From positions 248,001 through 312,000 of the forward strand of contig JAQGDQ010000190.1 of NCBI GenBank assembly GCA_030141605.1: a stretch of DNA of 64,000 nucleotides, in the 5' to 3' direction. The notes below the pieces were generated by a model. It saw only the letters and a list, made by a program, of their open reading frames with translations, was not told where the DNA came from and did not search any database. Both the position numbers and the translations under genes were made by a program. The stretch comes from Tubiluchus corallicola (Eukaryota; Priapulida; Priapulimorpha; Priapulimorphida; Tubiluchidae). Of this stretch, positions 26,211 through 39,714 are shown in pieces. Within the stretch, counting starts at the first letter, position 1. The number at the start of each line of letters is the position of its first letter.

Positions 26211-28680
26211 TTTGTAACGACATAAAATGATCATATCACTTACAAGTATTAACTCAAAATTGTACACTGTATTTAGTATACGTGTAGTACTACAGCAAAT
26301 TTGGCAAGACCTTTAGCCATAGGCAATCTCGCGAGTTATAAAATTGTTTATAGAAGATACAGATTCATTCGAAGTATGCCCATTAAGTAATAAAATGATT
26401 TTGCTGATACCCTGTTTCATTTTCAAAATGAATGTAACTTTTTTAAACTCGCTATCATTGGTACGAAATCAATATTATGATTTCACTACGATTTTGTTAG
26501 TCAATGCGGCACCAAGGTATGTACGATTCCTACTTCCCAATTAACTAAAGAATAAAGTGTACTAGTCCGCTAATCAGCAATTTTCAACAATATGTTGATG
26601 ATTCGATAGGATTTACAGGTTAACAAATGAAAAACACACATGGTAGCGACTAAATTTTTAATCAATCAGTGGCAGTCTTGCTGCTACAGGTAACCCAAGG
26701 GATCCCCCACTCTCAGCAAACACGGACTGGATAATGCAGTTCTCATTCAGAACTTACACTGGTCGATTTTAATAAACCAGTAACAACGATGTTTAATACG
26801 ATTGCAAGTGCGTATTATTCTGTGCACGCTAACTGTCTTACATACTCTATAAATATTCTCGCAACAGTTAACTCTGCTTAAATCTCGAAAGATCTTACAG
26901 GCAAGAATTTTTTACATCCTTAAGTCGGCGCGTAGAAAAGGATTCATATTCCTACCCCCTGTTGGGCAGGCAGGCAACCAAATAGATTCCCTAATCGGCA
27001 CCCCTTTCCAGGTTGCCAGCCGGCAAAACAGATTAAGTGTATGCTCTCGTGATACCTCTCAACAACGCCCTAAAGCAAAAAATCTGCAATTTCAATTACG
27101 CCAATAAAACCATAAAATTGTCTTCAAACACCGCCAGGTATTAATATATTTATCAATCAATAACGCAAAAGGTAGCGAGCGAAATGCTAAAGTAAACAAA
27201 GACATGTGCACAGCGAACAGCACACAAAACCAAATGATTTCACCGAGTTGAACTGCCAAAGCATTCAAAATTGAATTTTTAACACTATATATCTCCTGCC
27301 ATGCATTAATTTGTACTGTGAGTTTATATACTTGCAGTATAATTATCACTTCTATATACAAAACCTGTAGATAAACTGCAATCCTTTCACTGTCTTTACA
27401 ATGTGTCATTATTTTTTTGTTTTTAATACGCAAAGCTCACAGAGTAGACAAGACTAGACTACAAAAACCTTTTCATACAGAACTCATTTTCATTATACAT
27501 TCGCAAAGCAAATATTTCTGCCGAGCAGCACCCCGAGAGCATTTAAACCGAGCGGCACTGAATTAATAGGGGTGACGAATTCGGAGCTGATTTGATCTGA
27601 AGATGAGTGAATTGGTCTCAGGGCTGCTTGTCTCACTAATGACTTGGTCCTGATGTTAACTTGTCTCAGTTGTGATTTGGTTTCAGGATTAATTGCTACA
27701 TCAAAATGACCTAATAATGATGGAAATTCAATTTAAAGAGTTGGCGAACCGCATTATTATTCTATCTTCAAAATCAAAGACTGTGAGTTATGCACCTTCT
27801 ATCAAGTAGTACTGTAATTATTCAATGCTGAAGGACCATGTTAGTCATTAGAAAATGGTTACTAACAAGCGCAAACAAGAAGCAGCTGGTTTATTGAACT
27901 GAAAACGGCGTTGCGTTCCTCGTGTTTTATACTGCATGCCAAGTGACAACCGAGAGAACGGATAGGGCTTCAAACAGTTAGCTAAAGCAGCATTGCTTAG
28001 TGCAGGCTGGCTTCGCGACCTGATGTATCAGGGCACCCACAGGGGTTTAGGAAACGAGACCTGCGCCATGGGATTGACTTTCAAGCTGTATTCACGTATC
28101 AATTGCAAACACATGCTGCAATGATTCACAGCGTTGAATAAACAGCATAAAATACTTGTAATGATTTTCAGTCGCTTTGCAAACGCCGGCCCGGTTACAC
28201 GAGTTTACCGAATTCCACACACATTCCAGCTTACAAACAAACTTACAGCACGCTCTGCCCGCAATAACGCTTTGATTTTCAAATACACCGCAAGTTTCCA
28301 TTTGAAGAACTACTCAAAGTTACCTCGCAAGGTATGATCACAAACAAACGTACTAGCAAGTCACCGTTATTCAACTACGGGCGCTTTCGTTTCCAACTTT
28401 AAATTTTCCACATGTGATCACGGTTTGCTCCTTTGCAGTTTACTTAGAAGTTAGTAAGTGTACACTGGGGCTACTGTGGCAATTGTCTGCAAAATGTATA
28501 CTGTTAATCATACGACACCACCAATTGCCACGTTAATTGGCGTAATACCTGAACAACGTCAGCATTGTGACACATTTCCTGAATGTTGGTTTAATTTCTG
28601 CAATGTAAGATGCAAACATCAAGTTGATTTTCTTGCAAAACTGTGCAAGTTTGCAATGTATTTGCTGTACATAAACTAAA
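26211..28680. other. Non-coding DNA, no gene supported
   Basis: No exon-like frame. A GC-richer patch at about 26955–27025 contains GGGCAGGCAGGCAACC and an imperfect inverted partner GGTTGCCAGCCGGC. Its nature is unknown. Confidence 0.4.
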
Positions 28681-28962
28681 GCAAAACCGAACCCAATCTT
28701 AAGCTATAGGTCAAAACAATCTACTCTGTAAAATATTGAAAGGAAACACTTTTTTTCGAAAATGACTTATGTGAAAGAATTATTACCACACAAACACAAT
28801 TTCGCGTTCGCGCCACTAGTTCTTCGCTGTTACATGCATTTCGCCATAGGCTAGTTAGACGGGCACTAGCGCCTGCATTTCGGAAACGCACTGCACAAAA
28901 ATAAATACTGTACCTCAGTTCAGATGTGTTAGTTTGTGATGAACTACACACGTTCGACAGCT
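28681..28962 (-). repeat. Dispersed repeat, copy A (minus orientation)
   Basis: The reverse complement of this block aligns with about 37030–37296. Shared words include ACACATCTGAACTGAG, CTAGTGCCCGTC, AGTGGCGCGAACG, and a common end near GATTGGGT-CGGTTTTGCTTTA. Homology continues a little beyond 28962 (TTCAAATTTCA, GTGCTCGCG) towards about 29015. It is a member of an unnamed interspersed family. Confidence 0.65.
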
Positions 28963-31900
28963 CATACGCGAGCACAGCGGTAAATATGAAATTTGAATTT
29001 TGAGTCCATATCCGCTACCTCGCACATTGTGCTAACGCTAAACAAGAATCGGCAAATAAATGTCTTTACCATTTCTTTCCCTGTCACGCATCCAACTACT
29101 ATAAGTTCCTCGTGTTTCTAGTTAATCATAGACGTCTCCAATCGATACGCGTAAAGCAAGTCTGCAACACTGCGGAGAATACGCAAGAGATGGAAAATTA
29201 TTAGGGTATTAATTGTCGCACTGCTAATCGGCGACTAAATTTACATGGTAATTTAATCACGTGACTCGTGTAATTACAACAACTCGTTATACGAGCTCAC
29301 GCCTAAAGCAAAACATCTTGTGGTGGCGCTGGGCAACAACTAAAATGTCTACAACTAAAAGATCTCATCAGCTGGGGGAAATGAGTTCTCAGCTAACTGC
29401 AGAGTCTGTAATTATAGAGCAATGAAGACTTGCAACGTATAGTCGTGATTGTAATTGACGATAGTGCTGTGTTACAGCTCATACTTCATCTGATTGCACG
29501 CATAAGTAGAAAATAGTACAAAAATCTTAGTCGCCACTCATTTCTCGTGTCACACGTTTTATATTCCTCACAAAGCATATAAAGTAGAACCTTGAAACGC
29601 AAGGAGTTAATTGCCACAGAGTAATCAATGGTCATTTAAATTCAAAGCGTCAAAATTAAATTCGTTCATTACATTTATCATACTTCATACACCATCCATA
29701 CTTCTACTGATGTGAAGTTTATACATGAATCAGGTTAGAAAATTTATACAACTGTCACACTAAAGGCGACTGAAAGCTGACTAACTTATCAAATAAATCT
29801 TTATTATACATGGGGTGGCAATTAAAATACACTCAAGGAATATTTGCACCCTTAGCGTGCATCGAATAGTTACAACACAATAAGCACATGGTACAATAAT
29901 AGACGCTATGTTTATCTGCTTTATGGCAATCTAAGAGGAAAATCAGAAAAACGTTTAAATTTCGTGTAAAAAGCCGTTTATAACGTAAGTTAATTAATGC
30001 TTGTATACAAAGGTAAATTTACAAATTACTGATCCATGACGGATTTACAACGTGAGTGGTAGATCACACGAGATACATAAACTGATCTTAAGTAAAGAGC
30101 AGGAATATTACTTTGCAAACCGGAATTATAAGAGGGAGCCAATTTACGGTGTCCACGTTGTGAAGGGTTATATAGCTGCACATCACGTCACATTCAGCGC
30201 TCGAAGAAGGCTAGCCAAGCTGTGCAAACATACCCCATGTTTACTCTGCTAAAGTTACATGTTTTTTCAGAGGATGATAACTAGGCATACAGACATATTG
30301 GGCAGTGTACTTTTTAACTCATTCTGATTTCAATTTTAATTTAACGGTTGCTTAATTATAGCTATTTGGCGTTTCAGTGCGGTTTGTTATTTTGTGATGC
30401 GATTCAGGTCAACTGAATTTTGTAGCACATCGACTGCTGTTAAGAAGTTTATTTATTCTTTATACTAGTAGATCTAAGATCAGGCAATAGATGATAGACT
30501 CTAAGTTTCTTTACGACTCAAATTCACGAGAGCTGATCAAGCAAATTTAATCAATGCAGAGGATACACAGTATCTGATCACGTCTGTTTCCATTAGTATA
30601 GAATAACTAGATTTGTTCATTTGATGACGCAGTTTTCTTATAGATGTCTGTCTGCGTGCACGAAAAGTGAGAAAAAACTCGAAAACGGATGGACACTTAT
30701 AAATAGACAGTAAGCTGCAGCCATAAAGCAGCATGCATAATTTACAACCAGTTCCACATTAAACATACGTTAATGAAGTCGGCGTAACACAGAACAAAGA
30801 ACATCATCTGCCACACTGACAAAGCGTGAACACACCACAGTATTGCATTAAATCACCTTTTAATTTCCGCTCTTACATGTATAATACCTTGTTAGTGTGT
30901 GTGCTTGGTTATAAAGTCACGTGGGGCAAAGCAGCTACGAACTAGTTGTCACACTGCTTAAATTCTAAGCCATGGTTTGGAATTTAAGAAACCTGTCTTA
31001 CTGAACATAAAGGAAAACGTCACAAGGAAGAAACTATAAAACTATTATACACACGTGCACGTTTTCTGGTAAACTAAAGAATGTATCGATTTGAACAAGC
31101 TCTACTTACTACTCCAAAAGGACTCATGAACAGCCTTGCAACGTTGCTCATAAGTCACGCAGTACAAATTTTCGCCCTTTATCGCCCTGCCCAATCACTA
31201 GGTTTAATTTTAAATTCTGCCAAGAGAATCAATTCAAGTGAATCATCTATTAAATGTCAACTTTTCAAGCGCACGTAAAATTCTCAAACTCATCAATAAC
31301 GCGTACATTGGGTAATTCAGCCTTTAATACTTCAAGTAAAATTGCTAGAAGGCAAACTGCTACAAATTAACGTGTATGTAGAAATCAACGCACATACGAG
31401 CATTTTCATAATCAAGCTGTATTCTTTTCAAGCGATTTTAGAACTCTACACATCACTTTATCAAGAGTTTATTCATTTTCCACATTGCATCATTACAATT
31501 AGCATTAAAATACAGATAATTTTCCATTTGAGTAAATATAAATATAAATATGAATAAATGCAATATTATTAAGAAATTTCATAATGCGGGATATACATGT
31601 GCAAATTTCATTACAGAATAATTTTTTGATGCATACAGTTTGAGCCTAAAAGCATAGCTTGACAGGCCAAACTGTATGTGGAAATCTTAAAAAAAATGGG
31701 GGGGGAGTAGTGAATGAAAGATGAAATGGAGCGAGAAACTAAGAAAAACTGTGATCATGGTTACAAAGTGTTCAGTATCCTGTTAAACATAGTCACGTTA
31801 TATTAAGATTACTGTAGCAAAAATGCAGGTTATTACCATTATCAAATTGTAATAATTACCTTTAAATTTAATAAGTACATTGAACTTATTGTCATCGCCT

Positions 31901-34900
31901 TCGTAGTTACCATATGATGTAAAAATACTAAAAAATCAGCGAAACACACATGGCGCTTACTTGCAAGCCTTTTCTTACGCCATACAAAACAGAATCTAGA
32001 TCATGCACTACGCTGTATGAATACTAATTGCAACAGATTTATACAACACAACCTTCAACTGTAAAGCGACTTGCCGCTGGATATCAATCAACGTAATTAA
32101 GAAATGGTTAAGTACATAGATTATCTTGATTATACAGCTCGCTGCACCATTATTAGTTAATGTAGGTGACAGTATGATCGCAGACAGACCATCTGGTCTA
32201 ACTCTAGTCGGCCTTGTGACTACTGTTTCGCCAGTTCTGTTGACATAAATTCATTTCTATAGATTTTTGTATTGCTTTGATCAACGTCAAATTTAACTAG
32301 AATCATGACATTGTATTATAGACCTGCCAGGTCAGTTATTTCTGTAATTACACACAAGCACATACAAGCTGTTAAGTGTAAACGTTTCCTAGGTTGTTGA
32401 GTTGAGTCTGTAAATAAATGTTTAAATTGTATTCTATTACGCAATGAACAAACGAATCTTAAACACTGATGTTACTTACTGTATCCGAACAAAGCCGTTT
32501 CTGTTACCTACTATCTGCACTAACTTGATTCTAACTCGAAAATGCTATAGTTATCCTTTAATTTACGCAGCGTACATATATATTATGTTCTTGACACATA
32601 AGACCAGTATCAGAGTGTAATTTGCAAATAGTGACCACACACTATACAGCAAGGCAAGCCAGAACAAACTTACATTATCCTCCCGGTTTAGTGAAATGTT
32701 CACTGAAGTGCAAATAGTCGCACCTGCCGACTGACAATATTGTGCGTTATCCCCAGAACGTTACTTTTCTCACTCGCCAGCCAAACCCTGTCTATTGAGA
32801 ATTTGAGAATAATGGAATACATGTGTGTAGTCAAGTGAAAGAAGTCTGTGCACTCAGAGATACCAAAGCTTGATCTTCTCCCCTTTTGTATATAAGGCAA
32901 CTGGACCTCTTCCTTTTGTAATTACTATCTGCTTGGGCGTTTATTAAATGGGAGTTGCTCGCTCATATGACATTTCGATGCACACATTTCGCTGATTTGC
33001 TCGCATCGTCAAGCTTTAGTATCTCGTTAAAGTGTTATAATTATGTTCTCTGGATATATACAATAAGAAAATTTGCTTTATAAGCAAAGGGTGGAGAGGC
33101 CCTGTGCAGTTAGCTCATAAATAAAAACGTAAGGGACTCTTGTATAATATTTTAATTATCTCCTGCATGTTACTTCGATAACACGCGTACTTGTTCGAAG
33201 AACCAGCGGTACCATTTTTTAGATCTTTGGTGCCCGCGACCTCGCGGGTGGGAAGTGAGCTTTGTCGCACTACAGTTTACACATTAAGTTGTTCATTTTT
33301 TTTATTTAAATCAGACATTTAAATTATATTATTTAAATTATATTAGCCTCCGGCTAGTGTTTATCGTTTGCAAAAACGACAATAAATAGCAGTGTGTATG
33401 TTTGTAAAGAGAAACATAGAATGGGTAAGAAAAATACTCACTTTTAGCAAACTTTAGTTAAAAGAGTACAGACAGGTGTAGCGGGCCAGCGGGTTGCCAG
33501 ACGCAGTGAACCAACAAAAGAATTAGGCGACAAAAATTTGACGTCGAACGCAAAAACTGATCAATAGCAGGACTACATGGTTCAGCTTGTTTTCAATTCT
33601 TCCATCATTTCACACAGCTATTATATTAGTCTAAACTTAATCTATTGGAATTAGATCCTACATGAAAAATTGAATTCATCTGAGGCGGTTTCGTATAAAC
33701 AAACATTTTATACAAGGAAGAAACTGAAGATTTTTTGCTCGCTGGAGAATAAGCCCATAATCGCGACAGTAGAAACTTGAAGAAATTTCAAATTTATCTG
33801 TCCGAAATCTAATTACGTGCAACGATTTTAAATGTACGAATGCCCAGTACGAAGCTCACCATAGCGTTATTTACAGAAATGACGCTTGGGAAAATTGAAA
33901 AGCAACGCAAGGATATGCTTAAGTTCATAATACACGTATTAAACCCATAGGCCTAGTACTAGTAGTAGCACCGTTTTCATCTTGTCATAAGCAGTATATG
34001 TATAAGTACAACTCTGATGTATAAGTATAATCATTTTTTTAAGTCTTTCAATCTTCCATAGTCACTGTATTCTTCTGCAGACCAGGATAACGTGGAAAGT
34101 TTAAACAAAATCAGAGTAAAGATTAATAATATAACTATACCGCCAGTCAAACAGCAACCATATATATATATAGTTTAAAGTACACACTAAGCTGGGAACA
34201 GGCTTCAGGCCTAATAAGTGTAATTCAAAATCAAATTTTTACTTAAGGAGTCCGTATTCCCCAGTTTACCCTATATATTTGCATTGTTCAGAAATCGAGT
34301 CTACATGGAATCCAATCAGCCCAGACCTACTGTAGCAGTGCAGATGTTCACTAGAACTTCCGTCTCCACTACATAATTAAAAGCCACCGTAAATAATTAT
34401 ATGAGCAGAAAGCTTTCCTAGCAAATAGTATCTAGAAAGCACATACAGAATTTCAAGTACTCCATATCTATCAGATAGTTTTCCGAAATACTGACATGAT
34501 TAACCAAAACCTCTTTTGTTTCCCGCAGGATTCTTCTTTGAGTGTGCTTAGAATTAGACACCGGAAAGTGGAGAAAAATGAGAGACAGACTAACCACGGC
34601 TAGCACCAGTGGTAGCTCAATGTCTCAGTAGGAGTAGGAAGCACCTAAATAATCATTACCATACACGTTGATATCATCCTCGTACATAGCTTGAAGTTTA
34701 ACTTCATTTGATTCACAAGCTCTCCGTGTCTGAAATGCTTGCAATCAGTTTTTATGATTATGTAGCATTAGTACATAGGCCTTATACATTAATATACAGA
34801 TACAGTATAATTTCAATATTAAGACCAAGTTCGAAAAGTTGCCGTGCACTAAGGATACCTAAAAAAAATTAAAAAAATTAAAAACCTGGCTGAAAAGTGA

Positions 34901-36293
34901 TTTTATTGCTTTTGACACAACGACTCCTTTATCTCTATTATTATTTAACGATGCTCATGACTTTGTGATCTAAAGAGCACACTGTACTCAGAGAGAATCA
35001 AATATCTTCGCGGAATTCGCGATAATTTCTCTTCAAACGGGAGAAACGAAAACGTTTCTATCCGACAAGAATGTCCTCTATATCGACTAGAAAAGCTCAC
35101 TGTTTATACGTCTCTTGAAATCGATGCCCACATCTGTAATAGATCCCAGCAAGCAGAAGTAGAGACTTGAAGAAAACGCTGAGAACACAGCGCAGCCACA
35201 CCGTGTGCTGTGCACTGATTCAATGGCCACCACTTAAACTATCAACAAACCATGGATGTCCTTTGTCGATTGGGGTCACGTTTATTAGATACAGGCAGTA
35301 AACATGGAAGTGTGGCATTATGCGGGCGGCGTATGAGTGAGTAGCTAAATACTGCACACAGCCGTTCCAAGTTGAAGAAAAACTAAACGAAAGGGATGAT
35401 GAGAAAGCCATACGATCAGCGCTGAGGGAACAAACGCGGTATAGAGGCACTACAGCGCGGTGGCCGTTGTGGTTTCAGTGGCGACACTGGCGAGTTAAGA
35501 GTACATGAATAACTTATTAAAGTAATAGACCTGCCCTGCTTACATTTGGATTGCATGTTCATTTCGCTGTTCTTGAAAAATGCAGCAAATAAGCTAATTA
35601 TACATAAAGCGGAGGCCAGTTTAGTCATATTTACTAGGATGACAGACTGAAAGACAAACCATACCAGAAAGTGGAAACTCATTCTTATTCCTTTGTTTTG
35701 CGATATCACTTTATAACGTCTGTGCTTGTTCAGTTTCACGCACCGGTAATTCTTGTTTAAGTCAATTATGCAATAAATTACGTTTAATTTTACGCAACCG
35801 CTCATTGGCAAGATATTGGCCTACTTTGGACATGTGCTGCTGCATGCAGCGCGTTCCACAATGCTGTGAAAATGTTAAGGCTCGGGGGATTCGCATAATG
35901 GGAAGGGCTATAAAACTGCATTCAATCGAAACGAACAAGACTGCAAAAGCCCAAGCCGAAATGTAAACAACGAGTGCAACAAAACGCACTCGTAGGATAA
36001 AACTTGCAACATTAATTAGTCCCCTTAAATGTAGCCTATAAAGACACTTTTTTGCAGTTGAACACGTGGAACATCAGCATGTAACAATAACAGATCAAAT
36101 CCAAAAACACTAGTTACACTACACAGCAAGTAAGTAAATAAAACAGTGCATAAAATTCAAATGCCGTCATTTTCTGAACAATAGGATAATATGTGTACAA
36201 ATAAAAACGTATTATACAATTTCCAAAGCAAATCGATAAGGAATGCAAGCTGGCCCTAAATTGGCAACAGCAAATATTGAAATGTTGGGAACA
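28963..36293. other. Long non-coding stretch, no gene supported
   Basis: Only short open frames; the longest (about 131 codons near 35.4–35.8 kb, minus) has no domain signature. A perfect 7-bp-stem GC hairpin (CCCGCGACCTCGCGGG) lies near 33235. Small AT palindromes occur near 33300–33345 and 34160. Confidence 0.4.
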
Positions 36294-36498
36294 TGCGTGG
36301 CATGGCGTATTCATAAACTTGTTAGAAACCTGCTCACTGAGATAATGTGAGGTATTCATATTAAAGAATTTCATTTAACCTTCTTTTAATCCTTTGGTTA
36401 AACTATACGTACGTAAACATATTTATCGCGAATTGAAATTTTGTATGGTTCTTCTTTATAATGCGCATTCATTTGCCAATGTTGGCATAACATTTTTT

Positions 36499-36689
36499 GA
36501 CGCATAGTTTGCGTAGTTTAGATTGTACTGACGTATTTGCCTTTAGCAGTGTAAGTTTTTATCAACTAACACTGATTGATCATCTCTGTAAAGTTTTTAT
36601 CAGTGATTATCAATGTATTTTAATGGCAAATAAAGATTATTATATATAAGATAAAAAAATGTTATGTATATATATATATAACATTTTTT
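36499..36689. mobile_element. 191-bp insertion with 11-bp target duplication
   Basis: The 415-bp repeat is interrupted here. TAACATTTTTT stands on both sides (36488–36498 and 36679–36689), whereas the partner copy at 39.9 kb has a single equivalent (ACAACATTTTTTT). An 11-bp duplication at an A/T-rich site suits a LINE-mobilised (SINE-like) insertion. The insert carries no obvious tRNA boxes and ends in a TA run. Confidence 0.6.
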
Positions 36690-36726
36690 CGTTTTGATAA
36701 AACCATTTTAAGCAAGGAGACCTTAA

Positions 36727-37298
36727 AGGCAGACAGCATGATTTTTCATATACTATTCCATTTTCAAGTATGGTAAAAAGTATACATTTTAGCACCAATA
36801 GTGCTTGAAAAGCGTTTATGATAGTTAAATAATAGATTAAAATCTTAATTAACGGCGGACGAGCCTAACTATTGATGACACCAAAAACGAACATAATTTT
36901 CAACAGCAAAAAAATCCAAGAGCGTGTTGCACGTGTTTCTGAAAGACTGATGTACAGCGCTACAGTTAGAGATTCAGTGCGTTTTAAGATAAAAGTTCAA
37001 ATTTCAAATTCATCGCAGTGCTCACGCATGAAAAACACACATCTGAACTGAGAGGTACAGCACCTGTTTTTTTGTGCAACGCGTTTTCGAAATGCACGTA
37101 CTAGTGCCCGTCCAACTAGAGAAACAGCGAAGAGTTAGTGGCGCGAACGAAAAATAGCGTTTGTGCGGTAATATTTCTTTCACGTAAGGGGCATTCTTTA
37201 AAAAACAGACTCCTTTCAATATCAAATAGTTTCCTTTCAGTATTTTAGAGTCGATTATTTTAACTTACAGTTTAAGATTGGGTCCGGTTTTGCTTTAA
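36727..37298. mobile_element. About 570-bp insertion at TTAA
   Basis: This second interruption of the 415-bp repeat is flanked by TTAA (36723–36726 and 37295–37298), while the partner copy has one CTTAAGG. TTAA duplication is the mark of piggyBac-type elements, but the ends (AGGCAGAC… / …TTTTGCT) are not obvious inverted repeats. Its right half is homologous to the repeat at 28.7–29.0 kb, so the insert belongs to a dispersed family. Confidence 0.5.
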
Positions 37299-37470
37299 GA
37301 AAATTGCGTAGTACTGCTTACAAACCAATTATTTTCAAACTTCAAATGCAGCAGTAACTTGATATAACCTTCTGCAATGATGCATGAACGAAGTTGCACG
37401 GTTCATGTTTACTGTTAGGAAACGTTTTGCTTCGTTTGTTTTGCAAAATCGGTTAGATCATGTTGTAGCC

Positions 37471-38120
37471 TGAAGTTGCATGAGCAGTTGTTACAACTTT
37501 TACTCTTGCGCGTGACTTGACAGACTTGTATAATAGTAGCTACTTCTACTACTCAACTATAGCCCGCACACTGCTGGATTACGCCTGTGGGTGCGCCAAG
37601 GCGATGTGCGAAAATGAAATTTACATAGCAACTGAATCATTACAAGTGCTAAAATTTCTGGCTTCCTTCAATTCATGGCATACACTGCAGCGGATTTCTA
37701 TCAGCCTTCTTCACCAACAACTTCAGCGTAACCAAGCACGCGTTTTCAATCATTTCTTCCGCTTATGAAATCAAATGACATCGTGCCAGTCAAACGCATT
37801 TGCGAAAAAGCGGCACAATCTTCAGTTGCATCAATAATGCTATATAATATCCAATTTATTTCGCATAAATGCAAAACATGATAAAATATTTCATTTGACA
37901 AAGATAAGTAGGATGCTTATACTAGATGAAAAACAGGTGTTAAACTCAGAGCGAAACGAGTTTAATGCTGATATTTTCATGCCATAGCAACAGAACGCCG
38001 AACCATATGATGTCAGAATGGATTTAATAAGGGAAGGCTGTATAGGCCGACTGTTCACTCCTGAAAGTCATTAAGACAATGGGGTCGATTTATCGTAATC
38101 ATCCCCAAAATATATAAGAG
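37471..38120. other. Non-coding DNA, nothing recognised
   Basis: No exon-like frame and no repeat identified within this stretch. Confidence 0.4.
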
Positions 38121-38159
38121 TGTAAGTCACTCTTGTGTAAGTCACTCTTGTGTAAGTCA
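38121..38159 (+). repeat. 15-bp tandem repeat, 2.6 copies
   Basis: The unit TGTAAGTCACTCTTG is present twice perfectly, then as nine further bases. The unit includes GTAAGT, which resembles a splice donor, but no exon precedes it. Confidence 0.9.
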
Positions 38160-38237
38160 GTACCTCCTTATTCATGTTGAAAATTGCTGGTAGAAGGTGG
38201 ATCCAGAGGTGTTTTCTAATAATATTTTCAAGTATGC

Positions 38238-38263
38238 GTGTGTGTGTGTGTGTGTTTGTGTGT

Positions 38264-38313
<50 letters not shown>
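38238..38313. repeat. (TG)n microsatellite, 76 bp
   Basis: Dinucleotide TG run with two interruptions (TTTG and GGG). Open frames across it on both strands are low-complexity artefacts. Confidence 0.97.
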
Positions 38314-38315
<2 letters not shown>

Positions 38316-39714
38316 CAGTTTCCACGATATGTAGGCCTCACAGCACTAATGATTTGCTGTAGAAGCTCGTGAATTCATAAGAGCCAGGAGAACCACGAAA
38401 AGGTGTTAAAATTGTCACACTGTCACAGTAGAACGTCAATGGTACTTTGCTGTTTGTTTGAATGAACTAAAAATAACGCAATTTTCAAATTTCTACAGTT
38501 TTTATTGGCCTACAAATAAAGAGAAAAATGAGAAAACGATTGCCACTTACTAAATAAAAAAGTCGCTTGCTCAAGTTTTAATCTGGAAGCAAAGCCAGTA
38601 AATATAATACATATATCTAACGTAGCACGAATTCCTTCTTGTTCTGCATGTTGTAACAATAGGAAACCAAGTTGCAAATTTATGAATTAAAATAAATTAA
38701 TAGGATAATACGGTGTTTCCCTTACGTTAATTAGCAAGTTCCACTACCCGGTTTTTCATAGTTTCACAGTTAAAGTGCAATATCACATTTCTTATTTTAA
38801 GGAATCTTTACATTTTTGAGCACGAAAACATGCAATTTACGTCTTCCTGCGTGTGCAATTTGTGACGCTCATGTTATCTGTTGTACTGAGCTATTTTTCA
38901 TAAACCAGTTCTTGTTGGCTGTAATTTATAACGGGAAGCATATTATGTCTTTAGATCTGTTATTAGACAACGAAAAATTATCTTTAAGTACGTATATACC
39001 TCATATTTAACCTTATATATAATAACATCTTTGTTTAAGAGATTACAGTTTGTAAACAATGATTGTAATTGAGTCTCATTAAGCCATCAATGCCCATCAT
39101 CACATACAACTTTGTTCCAGCTTCGTCCTAAGACGTCATAGAAAGCAAGAGCCAACTATACACATACGGCCAAATAATTTATACACTTTAAATAAATTAT
39201 AAACTGACACCCACAAAGTACTGTAAAATAGCTCGGCGTGACATTTTTTCACGTTCGGGTTGGAACTTACGTCGGCATTACAAAAGCGGCCAACATAATT
39301 AATGCCCGCGGTAATGTACACTAATATACGTCATTCTGGGATTTGGTTTTCAGTGAACCAACTGACAGCTGCAAAGACCAACAAGAGAAAAAAACGATAA
39401 CTCGTCGAACAGTTAGCAGTTAATGGCTCTAATCACATGTGCTTTATCATATCTGATAAATCAGTTTACAAATGGTGGCCCTACTACATTGTTTTAGGTG
39501 CAAACCTCATCTGTATAATTAAGGATGGGATGCGATCAATGATGATGAGAAATATTTAATAAAATAATAGAAAAAGTTATATATACGGTGCTTCTATTTA
39601 CAAGCATTTGTAATGTTTCATTGGCAATCGGAGAGGAATCAAAGTCAAAGGATGACAAATTCTTCTACTGCTCCACTGAAAGAGAAATGTTTGGTATGCC
39701 ATTTTATGGCAACA

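Larger units (their letters stand above)
36294..37470 (+). repeat. 415-bp repeat, copy 1, split by two insertions
   Basis: Blocks 36294–36498, 36690–36726 and 37297–37470 align in order with the reverse complement of 39715–40132. Shared words include ATGGCGTATTCATAAACTTGTTA, GCGAATTGAAATTTT, TTGCATTCATTTGCC-type sequence, GTTTTGATAAAA, ACTTGATATAACCTTCTGC and TTCGTTTGTTTTGCAAAATC. Without the two inserts the copy is about 415 bp, the same as its partner. Confidence 0.75.

Noticed and set aside
35416-35811. 131-codon minus-strand open frame with a hydrophobic segment
   Set aside because: A single hydrophobic stretch is common by chance; no other support.
38071-38362. Open frames across the TG microsatellite
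   Set aside because: They encode Thr-His or Cys-Val runs, pure low-complexity artefacts.
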